NCBI GenBank assembly: GCA_038235275.1 | Contig: JBBSUC010000021.1 | Coordinates: 1-64,000 of the forward strand | Direction: 5' to 3' | Length of the DNA: 64,000 nt | From: Persicitalea sp038235275 | Lineage (GTDB): Bacteria > Bacteroidota > Bacteroidia > Cytophagales > Spirosomataceae | Part shown: positions 41,456 to 49,634 of the stretch, piece after piece | Numbering within the stretch: the first letter of the stretch is position 1 | How the letters are laid out: every line of letters begins with the position of its first letter | The notes under the pieces: generated by a model | Seen by the model: only the letters and a program-made list of their open reading frames with translations | Told to the model about the DNA's origin: nothing | Database searches by the model: none | Position numbers and translations under genes: made by a program

Positions 41456-43906
41456 CTAAAACTTCATCGTCACCCCCACCAGAAAATTTCGCCCCGCCTG
41501 CGGGTAGTAAAAATTCTCCTGCACTCGGCCACCCGCGATGTACCCGTAGGTGTAGCCGTTGGAAGCGTAGGTTTCGTTTAAAACATTGTTAAACAACGCG
41601 CTGACGCTGATTTGCTTCGCCCACTTCGGCGTGAGCGTCCAGATGAAGCGGAGGTCGTTAGTTAGGTAGGCGTCGAGGGTGCGGTCTTCGCTGGACGTAT
41701 TGTCGAGGTACTGCTGGCTGACGTACTTGGTCAGTAGGGCCAGTTCCACGTTTTTCATGGGTAAATAGGTGAGTTGACTACCCGCGATCACGCTGGGCGA
41801 AAACGAAATGTTCGTCTTGCCGTGCTGGATTTCCTGGTAGCCGCCGTTGTCGTAATCCACCACGTACTCGGTGAAATTAGCGATTTTATTCTGGCTGAAC
41901 GTTACGTTGGCGTTCCACTTCCAGGCGCGATTGAGGGTCACGCCGCCTTCCAGTTCCAGCCCCATGCGGTAGCTGTCCGGCACATTTACCCGAATGGAGT
42001 TGCCCACGTCGTTGACCTGTCCGGTCAGCACGAGCTGATTTTTGTAATTCATGAAATAGTAATTGGCCGAAAACGCGAGTCGTCTGCCCTGCGTGCGGAA
42101 ACCCGCTTCCAGATCGCGCAGCGTTTCGGCCATGGGCTGAATCTGCGTCGTGGACTCCGTGAAATCGTCGCGGTTGGGTTCGCGGTGGCCGATGCTGTAC
42201 GAGGCGTAGGCCGTGCTGCGCTCCGAAAGCTGGTAGTTTAGTCCGGCTTTGGGGTTAAAAAAGGTAAAGGTTTTGTCAAAATCGAACGAGTTGCCCGCGT
42301 TCTCTTTGCCTTCAATTTTATGATTCACCCGGCGTACCTGGGCATCGCCGAAGGCATTCAGTTTTTCGGTAAATTGGTAATAAACCTTCCCGTACAAATT
42401 GAAATCGGTTTTCAGCCCCTTGTTGAAATAATACCGCTGCCCGATTTCGCTGTTCCCGGCGTAGCGTGCCCAAATTACCTGGCCGTAGTGATCGCCCTCG
42501 TACTTATTCAAGCCGCCACCGAAGTTGGCCGTGATTTTCCTGAAACTGTTGTAATCCAGCGAGAAAGTGGTGCCGTAGAAGTAGTTGTCCAGCCAACGGC
42601 GACGAACCAGGTCGGTACGGGTGATGGTGTCGCCGCCCACGACGATGTTCGCGATCTGGTATTTGCTCAGCTTCTGGCCGTTTTTGTATTCCTCGAAATA
42701 GCCTAGTCCGCGCACTAGAAAGCCGTTTAAGTTCAGCGTCAGATTTTTATTCAAAGTGTGCGACGAGAGGAGTTGGTAGTGATCCTGCTTATAATTGTCG
42801 ACCTGATTGGGATAGGTGTAGTAGTTGTAGGTGCGGCTGTCGGAATTTAGCAGATTTTGCGCCTCGCTTTCGCTGAGGCCGCTGCGCTCGATGTAGGCCA
42901 GCATTCCCTCACGGTCGCCCTTTACGCGCGATTCCGGCGAGCCGTACCACGACTGGTAGGTGACTTCTTTGCCCGAAAAAACATTGAGCCGCACGAAGCT
43001 TTTCTTGCCAAAATACCCGCCCGACAGATAATACGAGCGCAAATCGCTGCTGGCACGGTCCACAAAGCCGTCGGACTTGACCTGCGACAGCCGGGCGTCC
43101 ACGGTGAATCTTTCGTTGAGCAGGCCCGTCCCGACTTTGACGGTATGCTTGCGGGTATTGAATGAGCCGTAAGAATTCATCAATTCAGCGTAGGCTTCGC
43201 GGCGAAACTCGTTGGTACTCACGTTCACCGTGGCCCCGAAAGCCCCGGCCCCGTTGGTAGAGGTGCCCACGCCGCGCTGGATTTGGATGCTGCTCACCGA
43301 GGAGGCAATGTCGGGCATATTGACCAAAAACACGCCTTGGCTTTCGGGGTCGTTGTAGGGAATACCATTGACCGTCACGTTGATGCGTGTGGCGTCGGTA
43401 CCCCGGATGCGCATTCCGGTGTAGCCCACGCCGCCGCCCGCGTCGCTGGTGCTGACGAGCGAAGGTGTGAAGTTGAGCAGCACGGGCAGGTCTTGCCCCA
43501 GGTTCTGCTTCTCGATGGCCTGGGCATTTACGTTGGAGTAGGCCATGCCGCTGCGATCGGTGACGCGGGTCGCGCTGACGATCACCTCGTCGGCGTTGAA
43601 GACCGAGCGCTGGAGCAGCACAGTCAGTTCCCGGGGGAAAGTCGCTGTGGGTACCTGCACGGTTTCGTAACCGACAAAGGAAATTTGGATGTTTTCGACG
43701 CTGGCGGGAACATTGGTGAGCGTGAAGCGTCCGCTGGCGTTGGTGGTGGTGCCCTGGTAGGCCCCGGCGCGGATGCTGGCTCCCGGCAGCGGGCTACCGT
43801 CCTCGGCGTCTTTGACTAGCCCGCTGAATGTTTGCTGGGCAATGGTGGAAAGGCTGAGTCCGAAAGCAAGGACGCAAGCTGAAAGATAGGTCGTAACTTT
43901 TCGCAT
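41456..43906 (-). CDS. TonB-dependent receptor under TPP-riboswitch control (probable thiamine uptake)
   Basis: 816 residues from ATG 43906, which opens a signal peptide (MRKVTTYLSACVLAFGLSLS). A 96-residue upstream extension to 44194 would translate the riboswitch itself and is rejected. After the signal come a carboxypeptidase-regulatory-like domain (FSGLVKDAEDGSPLPGASI, residues about 26-105), a plug (RIRGTDATRINVTVNGIPY) and a 22-strand barrel ending in VGVTMKF. The riboswitch indicates a role in moving thiamine or a precursor across the outer membrane, like the OMR1 receptors predicted in Bacteroidota. It appears to be a single-gene unit here. Confidence 0.88.
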   Translation of the reverse strand: MRKVTTYLSACVLAFGLSLSTIAQQTFSGLVKDAEDGSPLPGASIRAGAYQGTTTNASGRFTLTNVPASVENIQISFVGYETVQVPTATFPRELTVLLQRSVFNADEVIVSATRVTDRSGMAYSNVNAQAIEKQNLGQDLPVLLNFTPSLVSTSDAGGGVGYTGMRIRGTDATRINVTVNGIPYNDPESQGVFLVNMPDIASSVSSIQIQRGVGTSTNGAGAFGATVNVSTNEFRREAYAELMNSYGSFNTRKHTVKVGTGLLNERFTVDARLSQVKSDGFVDRASSDLRSYYLSGGYFGKKSFVRLNVFSGKEVTYQSWYGSPESRVKGDREGMLAYIERSGLSESEAQNLLNSDSRTYNYYTYPNQVDNYKQDHYQLLSSHTLNKNLTLNLNGFLVRGLGYFEEYKNGQKLSKYQIANIVVGGDTITRTDLVRRRWLDNYFYGTTFSLDYNSFRKITANFGGGLNKYEGDHYGQVIWARYAGNSEIGQRYYFNKGLKTDFNLYGKVYYQFTEKLNAFGDAQVRRVNHKIEGKENAGNSFDFDKTFTFFNPKAGLNYQLSERSTAYASYSIGHREPNRDDFTESTTQIQPMAETLRDLEAGFRTQGRRLAFSANYYFMNYKNQLVLTGQVNDVGNSIRVNVPDSYRMGLELEGGVTLNRAWKWNANVTFSQNKIANFTEYVVDYDNGGYQEIQHGKTNISFSPSVIAGSQLTYLPMKNVELALLTKYVSQQYLDNTSSEDRTLDAYLTNDLRFIWTLTPKWAKQISVSALFNNVLNETYASNGYTYGYIAGGRVQENFYYPQAGRNFLVGVTMKF

Positions 43907-44088
43907 GACGAATGAGAGTTGACGATAGGCTAGGGGCCAAACCCATCTTGGGCTAAATACAAAATGAATAATACGGAACGTTTTCCAAACCGAGGGAACT
44001 TGGTTTTGTTGTGAAAACAGACGGCAGAAAATGATTATTCTTGTCGTCCGTTGCCTGGCCAGGCGGTTCACGCGGATTGGATTTTCGT

Positions 44089-44166
44089 CTCTTCCCTTCG
44101 CCGGCATTACCCGGATCAGGTTCAATGGGTATGATCTCAGCCCGTTTGGTAGGGCACCCCTCATGA
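44089..44166 (-). promoter_or_regulatory. TPP riboswitch (THI element)
   Basis: On the minus strand all landmark segments occur in order: GGGGTGCCC (about 44161-44153), GGGCTGAGATCATACCC (about 44143-44127), TTGAACCTGATCCGGGT (about 44125-44109), AATGCCGGCG (about 44108-44099) and AGGGAAG (about 44098-44092). CTGAGA and the CCTGATC element are the pyrimidine-sensing and central conserved parts of the aptamer. It lies about 180 nt upstream of the TonB receptor start. No obvious U-tract terminator was seen in that leader, so control may act on translation or through a less regular hairpin such as the GCCTGGCCAGGC palindrome. Confidence 0.93.
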
Positions 44167-44233
44167 GATTTACTGGGGCAAAGGTATAACCCATAATTCA
44201 ACTTTTCAAACTTTAAACTCTTCAACCAACAAA

Positions 44234-45238
44234 ATGGCTCCTCTCATCAACGGTCTCCATCACGTCACGGCTCTGGCCAGCGACGCGCAACGCAATGTGG
44301 ATTTTTACGTCGGAACTCTCGGTCTCAGGATGGTCAAGAAAACCGTCAACTTCGACGCGCCTGACGTATATCACCTTTACTACGGTGACGAAACGGGTTC
44401 GCCCGGCACCATTCTCACCTTTTTCCCTTACGCCGGACTGACACGGGGCCGCAAAGGAATTGGTCAACTGACCTACACGGCTTTTTCCATTCCCACGGCT
44501 TCGCTCAGCTACTGGATGGATCGGCTGACGGAATTCAACATTCCCTTCTCCGGCCCGCACCGCCGCTTCGACGAAAACTACCTGCGCTTCGAGGATTACG
44601 ATGGCATGGGTGTGGAGTTGGTCGCGACTGCGGCGGATTCGCGTCTCGGTTGGGACAACGGCGAAATTCCGGCAGAATACGCCGTGCGCGGTTTTCATAC
44701 CGTGTCGTTGAACCAGCGTAACGTGGACCGCACGGTTGCCCTGCTTACCGACCCCATGCAACATACGCTGGTGGCCGAAGAAAACGGCATTTTCCGCTTC
44801 CAGGCCGGGGCAGGCGTTCCGGGTAATTTTGTGGACGTCGTCTACGCGCCGCAGGACGCGCGAGCCTTGCAGGGCGCGGGTTCGGTTCATCACGTGGCGT
44901 TTTCCACCAATACCGACGAGAGTCAATTGGAAATTCGTGAACAGCTTTTGTCGGCGGGCTACCAACCGACCGAGGTGTTGGATCGCCAGTACTTTCATAG
45001 CATCTACTACCGCGAACCAGGCGGCATTCTATTCGAGATTGCGACCAACCCGCCGGGCTTCGCCGTGGACGAAGCACCTGACGCGCTGGGCACTGCTTTG
45101 AAACTACCCGAATGGTACGAGCCGCGCCGGGCCAAAATTGAAGCGGAGTTGCCGGAGTTGAAGATAGAAAGGAGCCCTTCGACCGTCAGGCGGTCGAAGA
45201 CAGTCCATCCGATAATTCAGGAAAAGAAAAAAGCATGA
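44234..45238 (+). CDS. Ring-cleaving dioxygenase-like two-domain VOC protein (MhqO-like)
   Basis: 334 residues containing two VOC modules, the layout of MhqO/YkcA-type extradiol dioxygenase-like proteins. Module 1 opens with INGLHHVTALASDAQRNVDFY and includes LTYTAFSIP. Module 2 opens with GFHTVSLNQRNVDRT and includes SVHHVAFSTN and ILFEIATNPPGF; His and Glu metal ligands (LHHVT, VHHVAF, LFEIA) are in place. In Bacillus the relative works with hydrolase MhqD in quinone detoxification, and here the next gene (4-bp overlap) is an MhqD-like hydrolase. The last 20 codons are charged and include a perfect hairpin (45178-45198), probably a small in-frame insertion. Confidence 0.82.
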   Translation: MAPLINGLHHVTALASDAQRNVDFYVGTLGLRMVKKTVNFDAPDVYHLYYGDETGSPGTILTFFPYAGLTRGRKGIGQLTYTAFSIPTASLSYWMDRLTEFNIPFSGPHRRFDENYLRFEDYDGMGVELVATAADSRLGWDNGEIPAEYAVRGFHTVSLNQRNVDRTVALLTDPMQHTLVAEENGIFRFQAGAGVPGNFVDVVYAPQDARALQGAGSVHHVAFSTNTDESQLEIREQLLSAGYQPTEVLDRQYFHSIYYREPGGILFEIATNPPGFAVDEAPDALGTALKLPEWYEPRRAKIEAELPELKIERSPSTVRRSKTVHPIIQEKKKA

Positions 45239-45903
45239 ATTTACAACACAACCCTAATAACATCGCCACCCGTGGTGCATCGCTGGAAACCGCAAAAAGA
45301 GCCATTTTAATGCTCCACGGACGCGGTGCTTCGGCGCAGGACATCTTATCGCTGTGCGACTACGTACAAGGCACGGACATCGCTTTCGTTGCCCCACAAG
45401 CCACGCAAAGTACCTGGTATCCTTACTCATTCATGGCTCCCATCGAAGCTAACGAGCCGGGACTTTCCTCGGCTTTGGAAGTAGTGAAAACGCTGGTCGA
45501 TCGGCTGCACGACGATTTTAGTTTTACTTACGAAAACATTTTTCTGCTGGGCTTCTCGCAGGGTGCGTGTTTGTCTTTGGAGTACGTCGCCCGGAACCCG
45601 CAGCGCTTTGGCGGGGTTTTCAGACTGAGCGGTGGCTTGATTGGCCCGGAAAATCAACTGCCAGATTACGCGGGCGATTTGCAGCAAACGCCCATTTTGC
45701 TGGGTTGCAGCGATGTCGATCCCCATATTCCCAAGGCACGGGTGCTGGAATCAGAACAAATTTTCAAAGGGCTGAACGCAAACGTTTTAACAAAATTATA
45801 CAAAAATTCCCCCCACAGTGTCAACGATGACGAGCTGGAAATGGTTAATCACTTACTGGCCACTGGCAATTTTAGTGTAAACTCCCAACTTCAGAAATCG
45901 TAG
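45235..45903 (+). CDS. Carboxylesterase/phospholipase-family alpha/beta hydrolase (MhqD-like)
   Basis: 222 residues of the small carboxylesterase family. Oxyanion motif MLHGRGASAQD, nucleophile Ser in LGFSQGACLSL, acid Asp in GCSDVDPHIP and His in SPHSVNDDE form a full triad. Its start overlaps the dioxygenase gene by 4 bp (ATGA), a pairing seen for mhqO/mhqD, where the genes defend against quinones and aromatic electrophiles. Cytosolic; the actual substrate is unknown. It is followed by a muconolactone-isomerase-like gene after a 40-bp repeat-containing spacer. Confidence 0.85.
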   Translation: MNLQHNPNNIATRGASLETAKRAILMLHGRGASAQDILSLCDYVQGTDIAFVAPQATQSTWYPYSFMAPIEANEPGLSSALEVVKTLVDRLHDDFSFTYENIFLLGFSQGACLSLEYVARNPQRFGGVFRLSGGLIGPENQLPDYAGDLQQTPILLGCSDVDPHIPKARVLESEQIFKGLNANVLTKLYKNSPHSVNDDELEMVNHLLATGNFSVNSQLQKS

Positions 45904-45911
45904 AAAAAATA

Positions 45912-45939
45912 CTGTCAACTGTCAACCCTCAACTGTCCA
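45912..45939. repeat. Four-unit 7-nt repeat (CTGTCAA type)
   Basis: Exact heptads CTGTCAA, CTGTCAA, CCCTCAA, CTGTCCA end 4 bp before the next start codon at 45944. Confidence 0.7.
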
Positions 45940-45943
45940 CTAC

Positions 45944-46240
45944 ATGTCTCAATTCATGGTAGAAATAGATATGCCCGCCGTCATGACCGACGACTTTGCC
46001 CGCCGGGTGCCGGCGCAACGGCAGATGGTCAACGATTTGATGGAGCAGGGTAGACTCATGTCCTACGCCCTTACGGCCGACCGCACCCGGCTGTGGTGCG
46101 TGTTCAAGGCCGAAAGCGAAATCGAGGTGATGACGCTCATGTCGGAGTTTCCGCTGATCGACTACATGAGTCCCACCATTTCAGAGCTGATGTTCAACAA
46201 CGTAGTCGCGCTTCGGCTACCGCTGTTTTCGTTGAACTGA
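45944..46240 (+). CDS. Muconolactone delta-isomerase-like / dimeric ferredoxin-fold protein
   Basis: 98 residues matching the muconolactone isomerase family: MSQFMVEIDMP at the start, RVPAQRQMVNDLMEQGRLMSYAL in the middle and RLWCVFKAESEIEVMTLMSEFPLIDYM. Members are small ferredoxin-fold oligomers. Authentic enzymes act in catechol degradation, but many homologues are of unknown role. Its place after the MhqO/MhqD-like pair suggests handling of aromatic-compound derivatives, which remains inference. It ends 24 bp before a terminator. Confidence 0.75.
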   Translation: MSQFMVEIDMPAVMTDDFARRVPAQRQMVNDLMEQGRLMSYALTADRTRLWCVFKAESEIEVMTLMSEFPLIDYMSPTISELMFNNVVALRLPLFSLN

Positions 46241-46264
46241 GGTTTTTGAAAATATAAAAAAGGT

Positions 46265-46300
46265 AAAAACCCTTCTGGCTTCTTGCGGGAAGGGTTTTTT
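46265..46300 (+). terminator. Intrinsic terminator of the MhqO/MhqD-like operon
   Basis: 11-bp arms AAAAACCCTTC (46265-46275) and complement (46289-46299) with a T-tract (GGGTTTTTT) at the end. A TACTTTTG -7-like box for the next gene follows at 46303-46310. Confidence 0.82.
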
Positions 46301-46335
46301 GGTACTTTTGGTTTTATTCTAAAACTTGTTCTGAA

Positions 46336-46866
46336 ATGCACTTTTCTCCCCCGTTTATTTCTCGCTGCTTCACTGGATTTTTAGTGCTGTTACTGGGGCT
46401 AACCGTTCTGGGCTGCCGCGCCAAAAACGATAATGCTTCCTCGGAACCTGCCGGCATTACCGAAGCCATCGTCGCCGACACCGTCCAACCCGATCCGGCC
46501 CCACTGGATATTCCCTTAGCCCGTGATTCGACGGCCCCAAAAGCCCCTGCCGTGCGGACCAGCAAGCAGGAAACTATCCCGACGAAGGTGTTCGAGTTGC
46601 TGGCCTATATCCGTAAAAACAACCGTGCGCCCGAGGGCTACGTTGGCGGTCGTAAGTTTGGCAATTTTGAAAAATTACTCCCCCAAAAAACCAAGGCGGG
46701 AAAGCCCATCCAATACCGTGAGTGGGACGTGAACCCCAAACAGGCGGGCCAAAATCGCGGCACCGAACGGTTGGTGACGGGTTCCGATGACCGCGCCTGG
46801 TACACCCGCGACCACTACAATTCGTTCGTAGAGGTGAAAAAGAAGCAATCGGTTTTGGAACAATAA
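46336..46866 (+). CDS. Barnase-family ribonuclease carried on a lipoprotein
   Basis: 176 residues. The N-terminus is a lipoprotein signal (LTVLGC, Cys27) followed by a 55-residue Ala/Pro-rich linker. From about residue 85 the guanyl-specific N1/barnase ribonuclease domain is complete: RAPEGYVGGRKFGNFE, YREWDVNP (catalytic Glu129), RGTERLVTG (Arg145) and WYTRDHYNSF (catalytic His160). The enzyme would be exported and tethered to a membrane, unusual compared with freely secreted barnase. A barstar homologue starts 69 bp downstream, the expected cytoplasmic inhibitor. A role in killing, scavenging or toxin-antitoxin behaviour is inferred. Confidence 0.87.
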   Translation: MHFSPPFISRCFTGFLVLLLGLTVLGCRAKNDNASSEPAGITEAIVADTVQPDPAPLDIPLARDSTAPKAPAVRTSKQETIPTKVFELLAYIRKNNRAPEGYVGGRKFGNFEKLLPQKTKAGKPIQYREWDVNPKQAGQNRGTERLVTGSDDRAWYTRDHYNSFVEVKKKQSVLEQ

Positions 46867-46935
46867 GCTAGATTTCCCTCTTTTCATTCTTTACCAAGGA
46901 AACACGGAAACTACCCCCTGTTATATTTTATTTTT

Positions 46936-47388
46936 TTGATGAAAAACACCCATTTCCTCTTTATAAATGCCGGGACCGACCCGGCCGAATTCTTTCCCGG
47001 CTGGCGCATTGCCCGCATCGATGGTAAGGACGCGCCCTCCATCAAGACGTTCTACAACCAGATCGCCGAAGTCCTCGACTTTCCCGATTATTTTGGTCAC
47101 AACCTGGATTCGTTGGATGAAATGCTTAACGACCTACAATGGATCAAGGAGGAGAAAATCGTCATTTTCATTAGTAATAGTGCCGATTGGCTGGTGCGGG
47201 AGAAGACCAACGAGCGCCTGCCTGTGCTGATCGATCTGCTGGAAGCCACCGCCGAAGACTGGAAATGGCTGGACGAGGACGACGACAGTGACTTGAAGAA
47301 AAAAGAGCTCCGCATCCTCTTTGAAGACAGCCCCCGCATCCGCAAATTGTTGGAGGAGCAGGAGATCCCGTTTGGGATAGTTGACTAA
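46936..47388 (+). CDS. Barstar-family ribonuclease inhibitor
   Basis: 150 residues with the barstar fold motifs: IDGKDAPSIKTFYNQIAEVLDFPDYFGHNLDSLDEMLNDL, in which the DFPDYFGxNLDxLxD segment is the classical barnase-binding helix and loop, followed by IVIFISNSADW. The C-terminal 60 residues are acidic (WLDEDDDSDLKKKEL), longer than the 90-residue Bacillus barstar. It is presumably the cytoplasmic guard against the barnase-like product encoded upstream. Confidence 0.88.
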   Translation: MMKNTHFLFINAGTDPAEFFPGWRIARIDGKDAPSIKTFYNQIAEVLDFPDYFGHNLDSLDEMLNDLQWIKEEKIVIFISNSADWLVREKTNERLPVLIDLLEATAEDWKWLDEDDDSDLKKKELRILFEDSPRIRKLLEEQEIPFGIVD

Positions 47389-47395
47389 ATTAGTT

Positions 47396-47442
47396 GACCG
47401 GTACGCCGGAGCGGGTTGACAATGGATAGTTGACAGTTATTT
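47396..47442. repeat. GC-rich palindromic block followed by 7-nt repeats
   Basis: GACCGGTACGCCGGAGCGGG (47396-47415) is flanked by TTGAC words and followed by heptads GTTGACA, ATGGATA, GTTGACA, GTTATTT (47415-47442). The layout parallels 9864-9956 and 58604-58654. Confidence 0.55.
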
Positions 47443-47445
47443 ATT

Positions 47446-48084
47446 TCATCGTTCACGCTTTTCATTATCCCTTATCAACTCTCCGCTAATTACAGATTTC
47501 CTCCACTGGAAATATCCCATTGCGGCCAAAACCAAGAACACTGCGTAAAGCAAAGCGGTTAGGTGCAGGTCTTTGTAAATGTACATTCCTACGTAGCAAG
47601 TGTCAGCTAGGATCCATAGAATCCAGTTTTCGAGGTATTTTCGGGCCATCATCCACTGGCCAAGCAGGCTGGCGGCGGTCAGGGCGGAATCCACATAGCT
47701 GAGGCTGGCGTCGGTGAAGCGGTTGAGCAGGAAGCCCCACAGAAGCGTTGCGACTACGAACAGGCCAAAGAAAAGCCCGTAAAGCTTAGCGGGCGTCCGG
47801 CTGACGGGCAGAGGCTTGTTATTTCTGCCGCCGTAGAGCCACGCCCACGCGCCGTAGATGCTGGTGAAGAAGTAGTAGCCCTGTAAACTCATGTCGGCAT
47901 AGAGCCGCGCTTCCAGGAAAACGAAGCCGTACAGCACGGCGTTGATTATGCCAAAAAACCAACCCCAGACGTTTTGTTGCGTGTTGAGATAGACGCAGAT
48001 GGCCCCCGTTACAAAGCCCAAAATTTCCAGCGGCGTGGTAATAAAACCCGCCAGGGGCAGGGATTGGTTGAGCCAATCGAGCAT
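47446..48084 (-). CDS. PnuC-family vitamin transporter (nicotinamide riboside or thiamine, PnuT-like)
   Basis: 212 residues with about seven membrane segments, the PnuC architecture. Conserved stretches include EILGFVTGAICVYLNTQQNVWGWFFGIINAVLYGF, YADMSLQGYYFFTSIYGAWAWL and TAASLLGQWMMARKYLENWILWI. PnuC proteins pass nicotinamide riboside by facilitated diffusion, trapped by later phosphorylation; the PnuT branch of Bacteroidota carries thiamine. The presence of a TPP-riboswitch receptor 3.5 kb away makes PnuT plausible, but no riboswitch precedes this gene and sequence alone does not settle the substrate. Confidence 0.85.
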   Translation of the reverse strand: MLDWLNQSLPLAGFITTPLEILGFVTGAICVYLNTQQNVWGWFFGIINAVLYGFVFLEARLYADMSLQGYYFFTSIYGAWAWLYGGRNNKPLPVSRTPAKLYGLFFGLFVVATLLWGFLLNRFTDASLSYVDSALTAASLLGQWMMARKYLENWILWILADTCYVGMYIYKDLHLTALLYAVFLVLAAMGYFQWRKSVISGELIRDNEKRER

Positions 48085-48187
48085 GAATGAAGTGGATAAT
48101 TTTAGCGACGGTTAAAGCTACTACTCCTTTTTGACCAAAAAAAATGGCCTAAACCATTTTTCTCCCCCGGACGTTTTGCAAGCACGT

Positions 48188-48976
48188 ATGGAAAATAATA
48201 TTGTCCCACATTTGATTAATCAGCGCCACGACGGGCAAATCCGCCACGGCGCACCGGCCCGTACCACACCTAAACCTGCTGCTATTGGGAATAAGGGGAT
48301 TTGGGCGGCGGCGGTTGTGCTGATATCTTGGTTTGGGTCGCTGGCTCTGCTGCTGAATTATCCACTGTCGTTCCGCGATCCGCTGGTGTACCTCTTCGTG
48401 CTGGTGCAGATGCACCTTTACACGGGCGTTTTTATCACGGCCCACGACGCCATTCACGGCGTGGTGGCACCCGAGCATCCCCGACTCAACCGCGCTGTGG
48501 GCTGGCTATCGGCGACGCTCTTCGCCTTCAATAATTACGGCACACTCTACCGCAAGCATCACCTGCATCATAAGCACTCCGGCACCTTCGACGACCCGGA
48601 CTTTCACGAGGGGAATCCCAACTTCTTCATGTGGTATTACAGTTTTTTGAAAGAGTACATCTCGTGGAAGCAAATTCTGTTCATGGCCATTACCTACAAC
48701 CTGCTGAAACTGGTTTTTCCGTGGGAGAATCTGGTGATTTTCTGGATGATACCCGCCATTCTGAGTACGTTCCAGTTATTTTTCTTCGGTACCTATCTTC
48801 CGCATCGCGGCGAACATCATAACCCGCCGCACAATGCCCGCAGCCAAACGCTCAACCACATTTGGGCCTTTATGACCTGCTATTTCTTTGGCTATCACTA
48901 TGAACACCACGCTTACCCCTACCTGCCCTGGTGGCGGCTGCCGAAGGCGCGGGAAGAGACGGCGCGGGCGGCATAA
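48188..48976 (+). CDS. crtW: Beta-carotene ketolase-like membrane di-iron enzyme (CrtW type)
   Basis: 262 residues from ATG 48188. The His boxes of the fatty-acid-desaturase/hydroxylase superfamily are present: HDAIHG, RKHHLHHKHSG, HRGEHH and HYEHHAYP. The surrounding text (DPDFHEGNP, FQLFFFGTYLPHRG, YLPWWRLP) is that of CrtW 4-ketolases rather than acyl desaturases. Four hydrophobic segments frame the boxes. It would add keto groups to beta-ionone rings, giving orange-red ketocarotenoids as known in pigmented Cytophagales. No other carotenoid gene is nearby. It is divergent from the pnuC-like gene. Confidence 0.78.
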   Translation: MENNIVPHLINQRHDGQIRHGAPARTTPKPAAIGNKGIWAAAVVLISWFGSLALLLNYPLSFRDPLVYLFVLVQMHLYTGVFITAHDAIHGVVAPEHPRLNRAVGWLSATLFAFNNYGTLYRKHHLHHKHSGTFDDPDFHEGNPNFFMWYYSFLKEYISWKQILFMAITYNLLKLVFPWENLVIFWMIPAILSTFQLFFFGTYLPHRGEHHNPPHNARSQTLNHIWAFMTCYFFGYHYEHHAYPYLPWWRLPKAREETARAA

Positions 48977-49037
48977 AGGGACGTACTTTACTTGCCTGAC
49001 GGATAAATGTTATTTTTGGAAAAAGAAAAGTCAACCA

Positions 49038-49634
49038 ATGGCAATCACTTCACTTTCGCAGCTCGACTTTAACGGCAAGTATACCTATTCGGAATATCTC
49101 AAATGGAAATTTGATGAGTACGTAGAATTGATTCGGGGAAAAATTTTCCCGTTGTCGGCACCTATCAGTCGGCACCAGGAAATTGTCAGCAATTTACACA
49201 TTGAGATAGGCTCTTACCTGAAAGGCAAGCCTTGCCGTATCTATGGCCCGCCTTTTGATGTGCGCTTCCCTGCATACGATGATAAGGGTGAAATAACAGC
49301 CGACACTGACACAGTAGTGCAGCCTGATCTGTGCGTGATTTGCGATCTTGAAAAAATCGACAGGCGTGGTTGTAATGGAGCGCCGGACATGATCGTAGAG
49401 GTGCTGTCACCTTCTACGGCAAAGAAAGACTTAAATGACAAGTATGATCTCTATGAGGAGGCAGGCGTGAAGGAGTACTGGATTGTTTTTCCAGATTCTC
49501 AGGTAATCAACGTGTATCTGCTCCAAGATGGAAAGTATGTACTGCGGGACATCTACGAGCAAGATGCCAAAGCTCCCGTCGCCACGCTGCCCGACTTGAT
49601 AATCGATTTAGTGGACATTTTTACTCACCCCTAA
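49038..49634 (+). CDS. Uma2-family endonuclease (DUF820)
   Basis: 198 residues from ATG 49038 (MAITSLSQLDFNGKYTYSEYLKW); earlier in-frame codons overlap crtW and are rejected. The family's restriction-endonuclease-like core is visible: YVELIRGKIFPLS, VQPDLCVICD, the catalytic PDMIVEVLSPSTAKKDLNDKYDLYEEAGVKEYWIV (acidic residues of a PD-(D/E)XK site) and VINVYLLQDGKY. Uma2 proteins are abundant in Cytophagales and cyanobacteria, and their substrate is unknown. A TATTTTTG -7-like box lies at 49011-49018. Its stop abuts the convergent AraC gene without a gap. Confidence 0.87.
   Translation: MAITSLSQLDFNGKYTYSEYLKWKFDEYVELIRGKIFPLSAPISRHQEIVSNLHIEIGSYLKGKPCRIYGPPFDVRFPAYDDKGEITADTDTVVQPDLCVICDLEKIDRRGCNGAPDMIVEVLSPSTAKKDLNDKYDLYEEAGVKEYWIVFPDSQVINVYLLQDGKYVLRDIYEQDAKAPVATLPDLIIDLVDIFTHP

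Noticed and set aside
43907..44194. N-terminal extension of the TonB receptor
   Set aside because: It translates the TPP riboswitch and has no signal peptide; the start at 43906 opens a normal signal.
44222..44998. 258-codon minus-strand reading frame beneath the MhqO-like gene
   Set aside because: Shadow of a well-supported two-domain VOC protein; it also would collide with the riboswitch promoter region.
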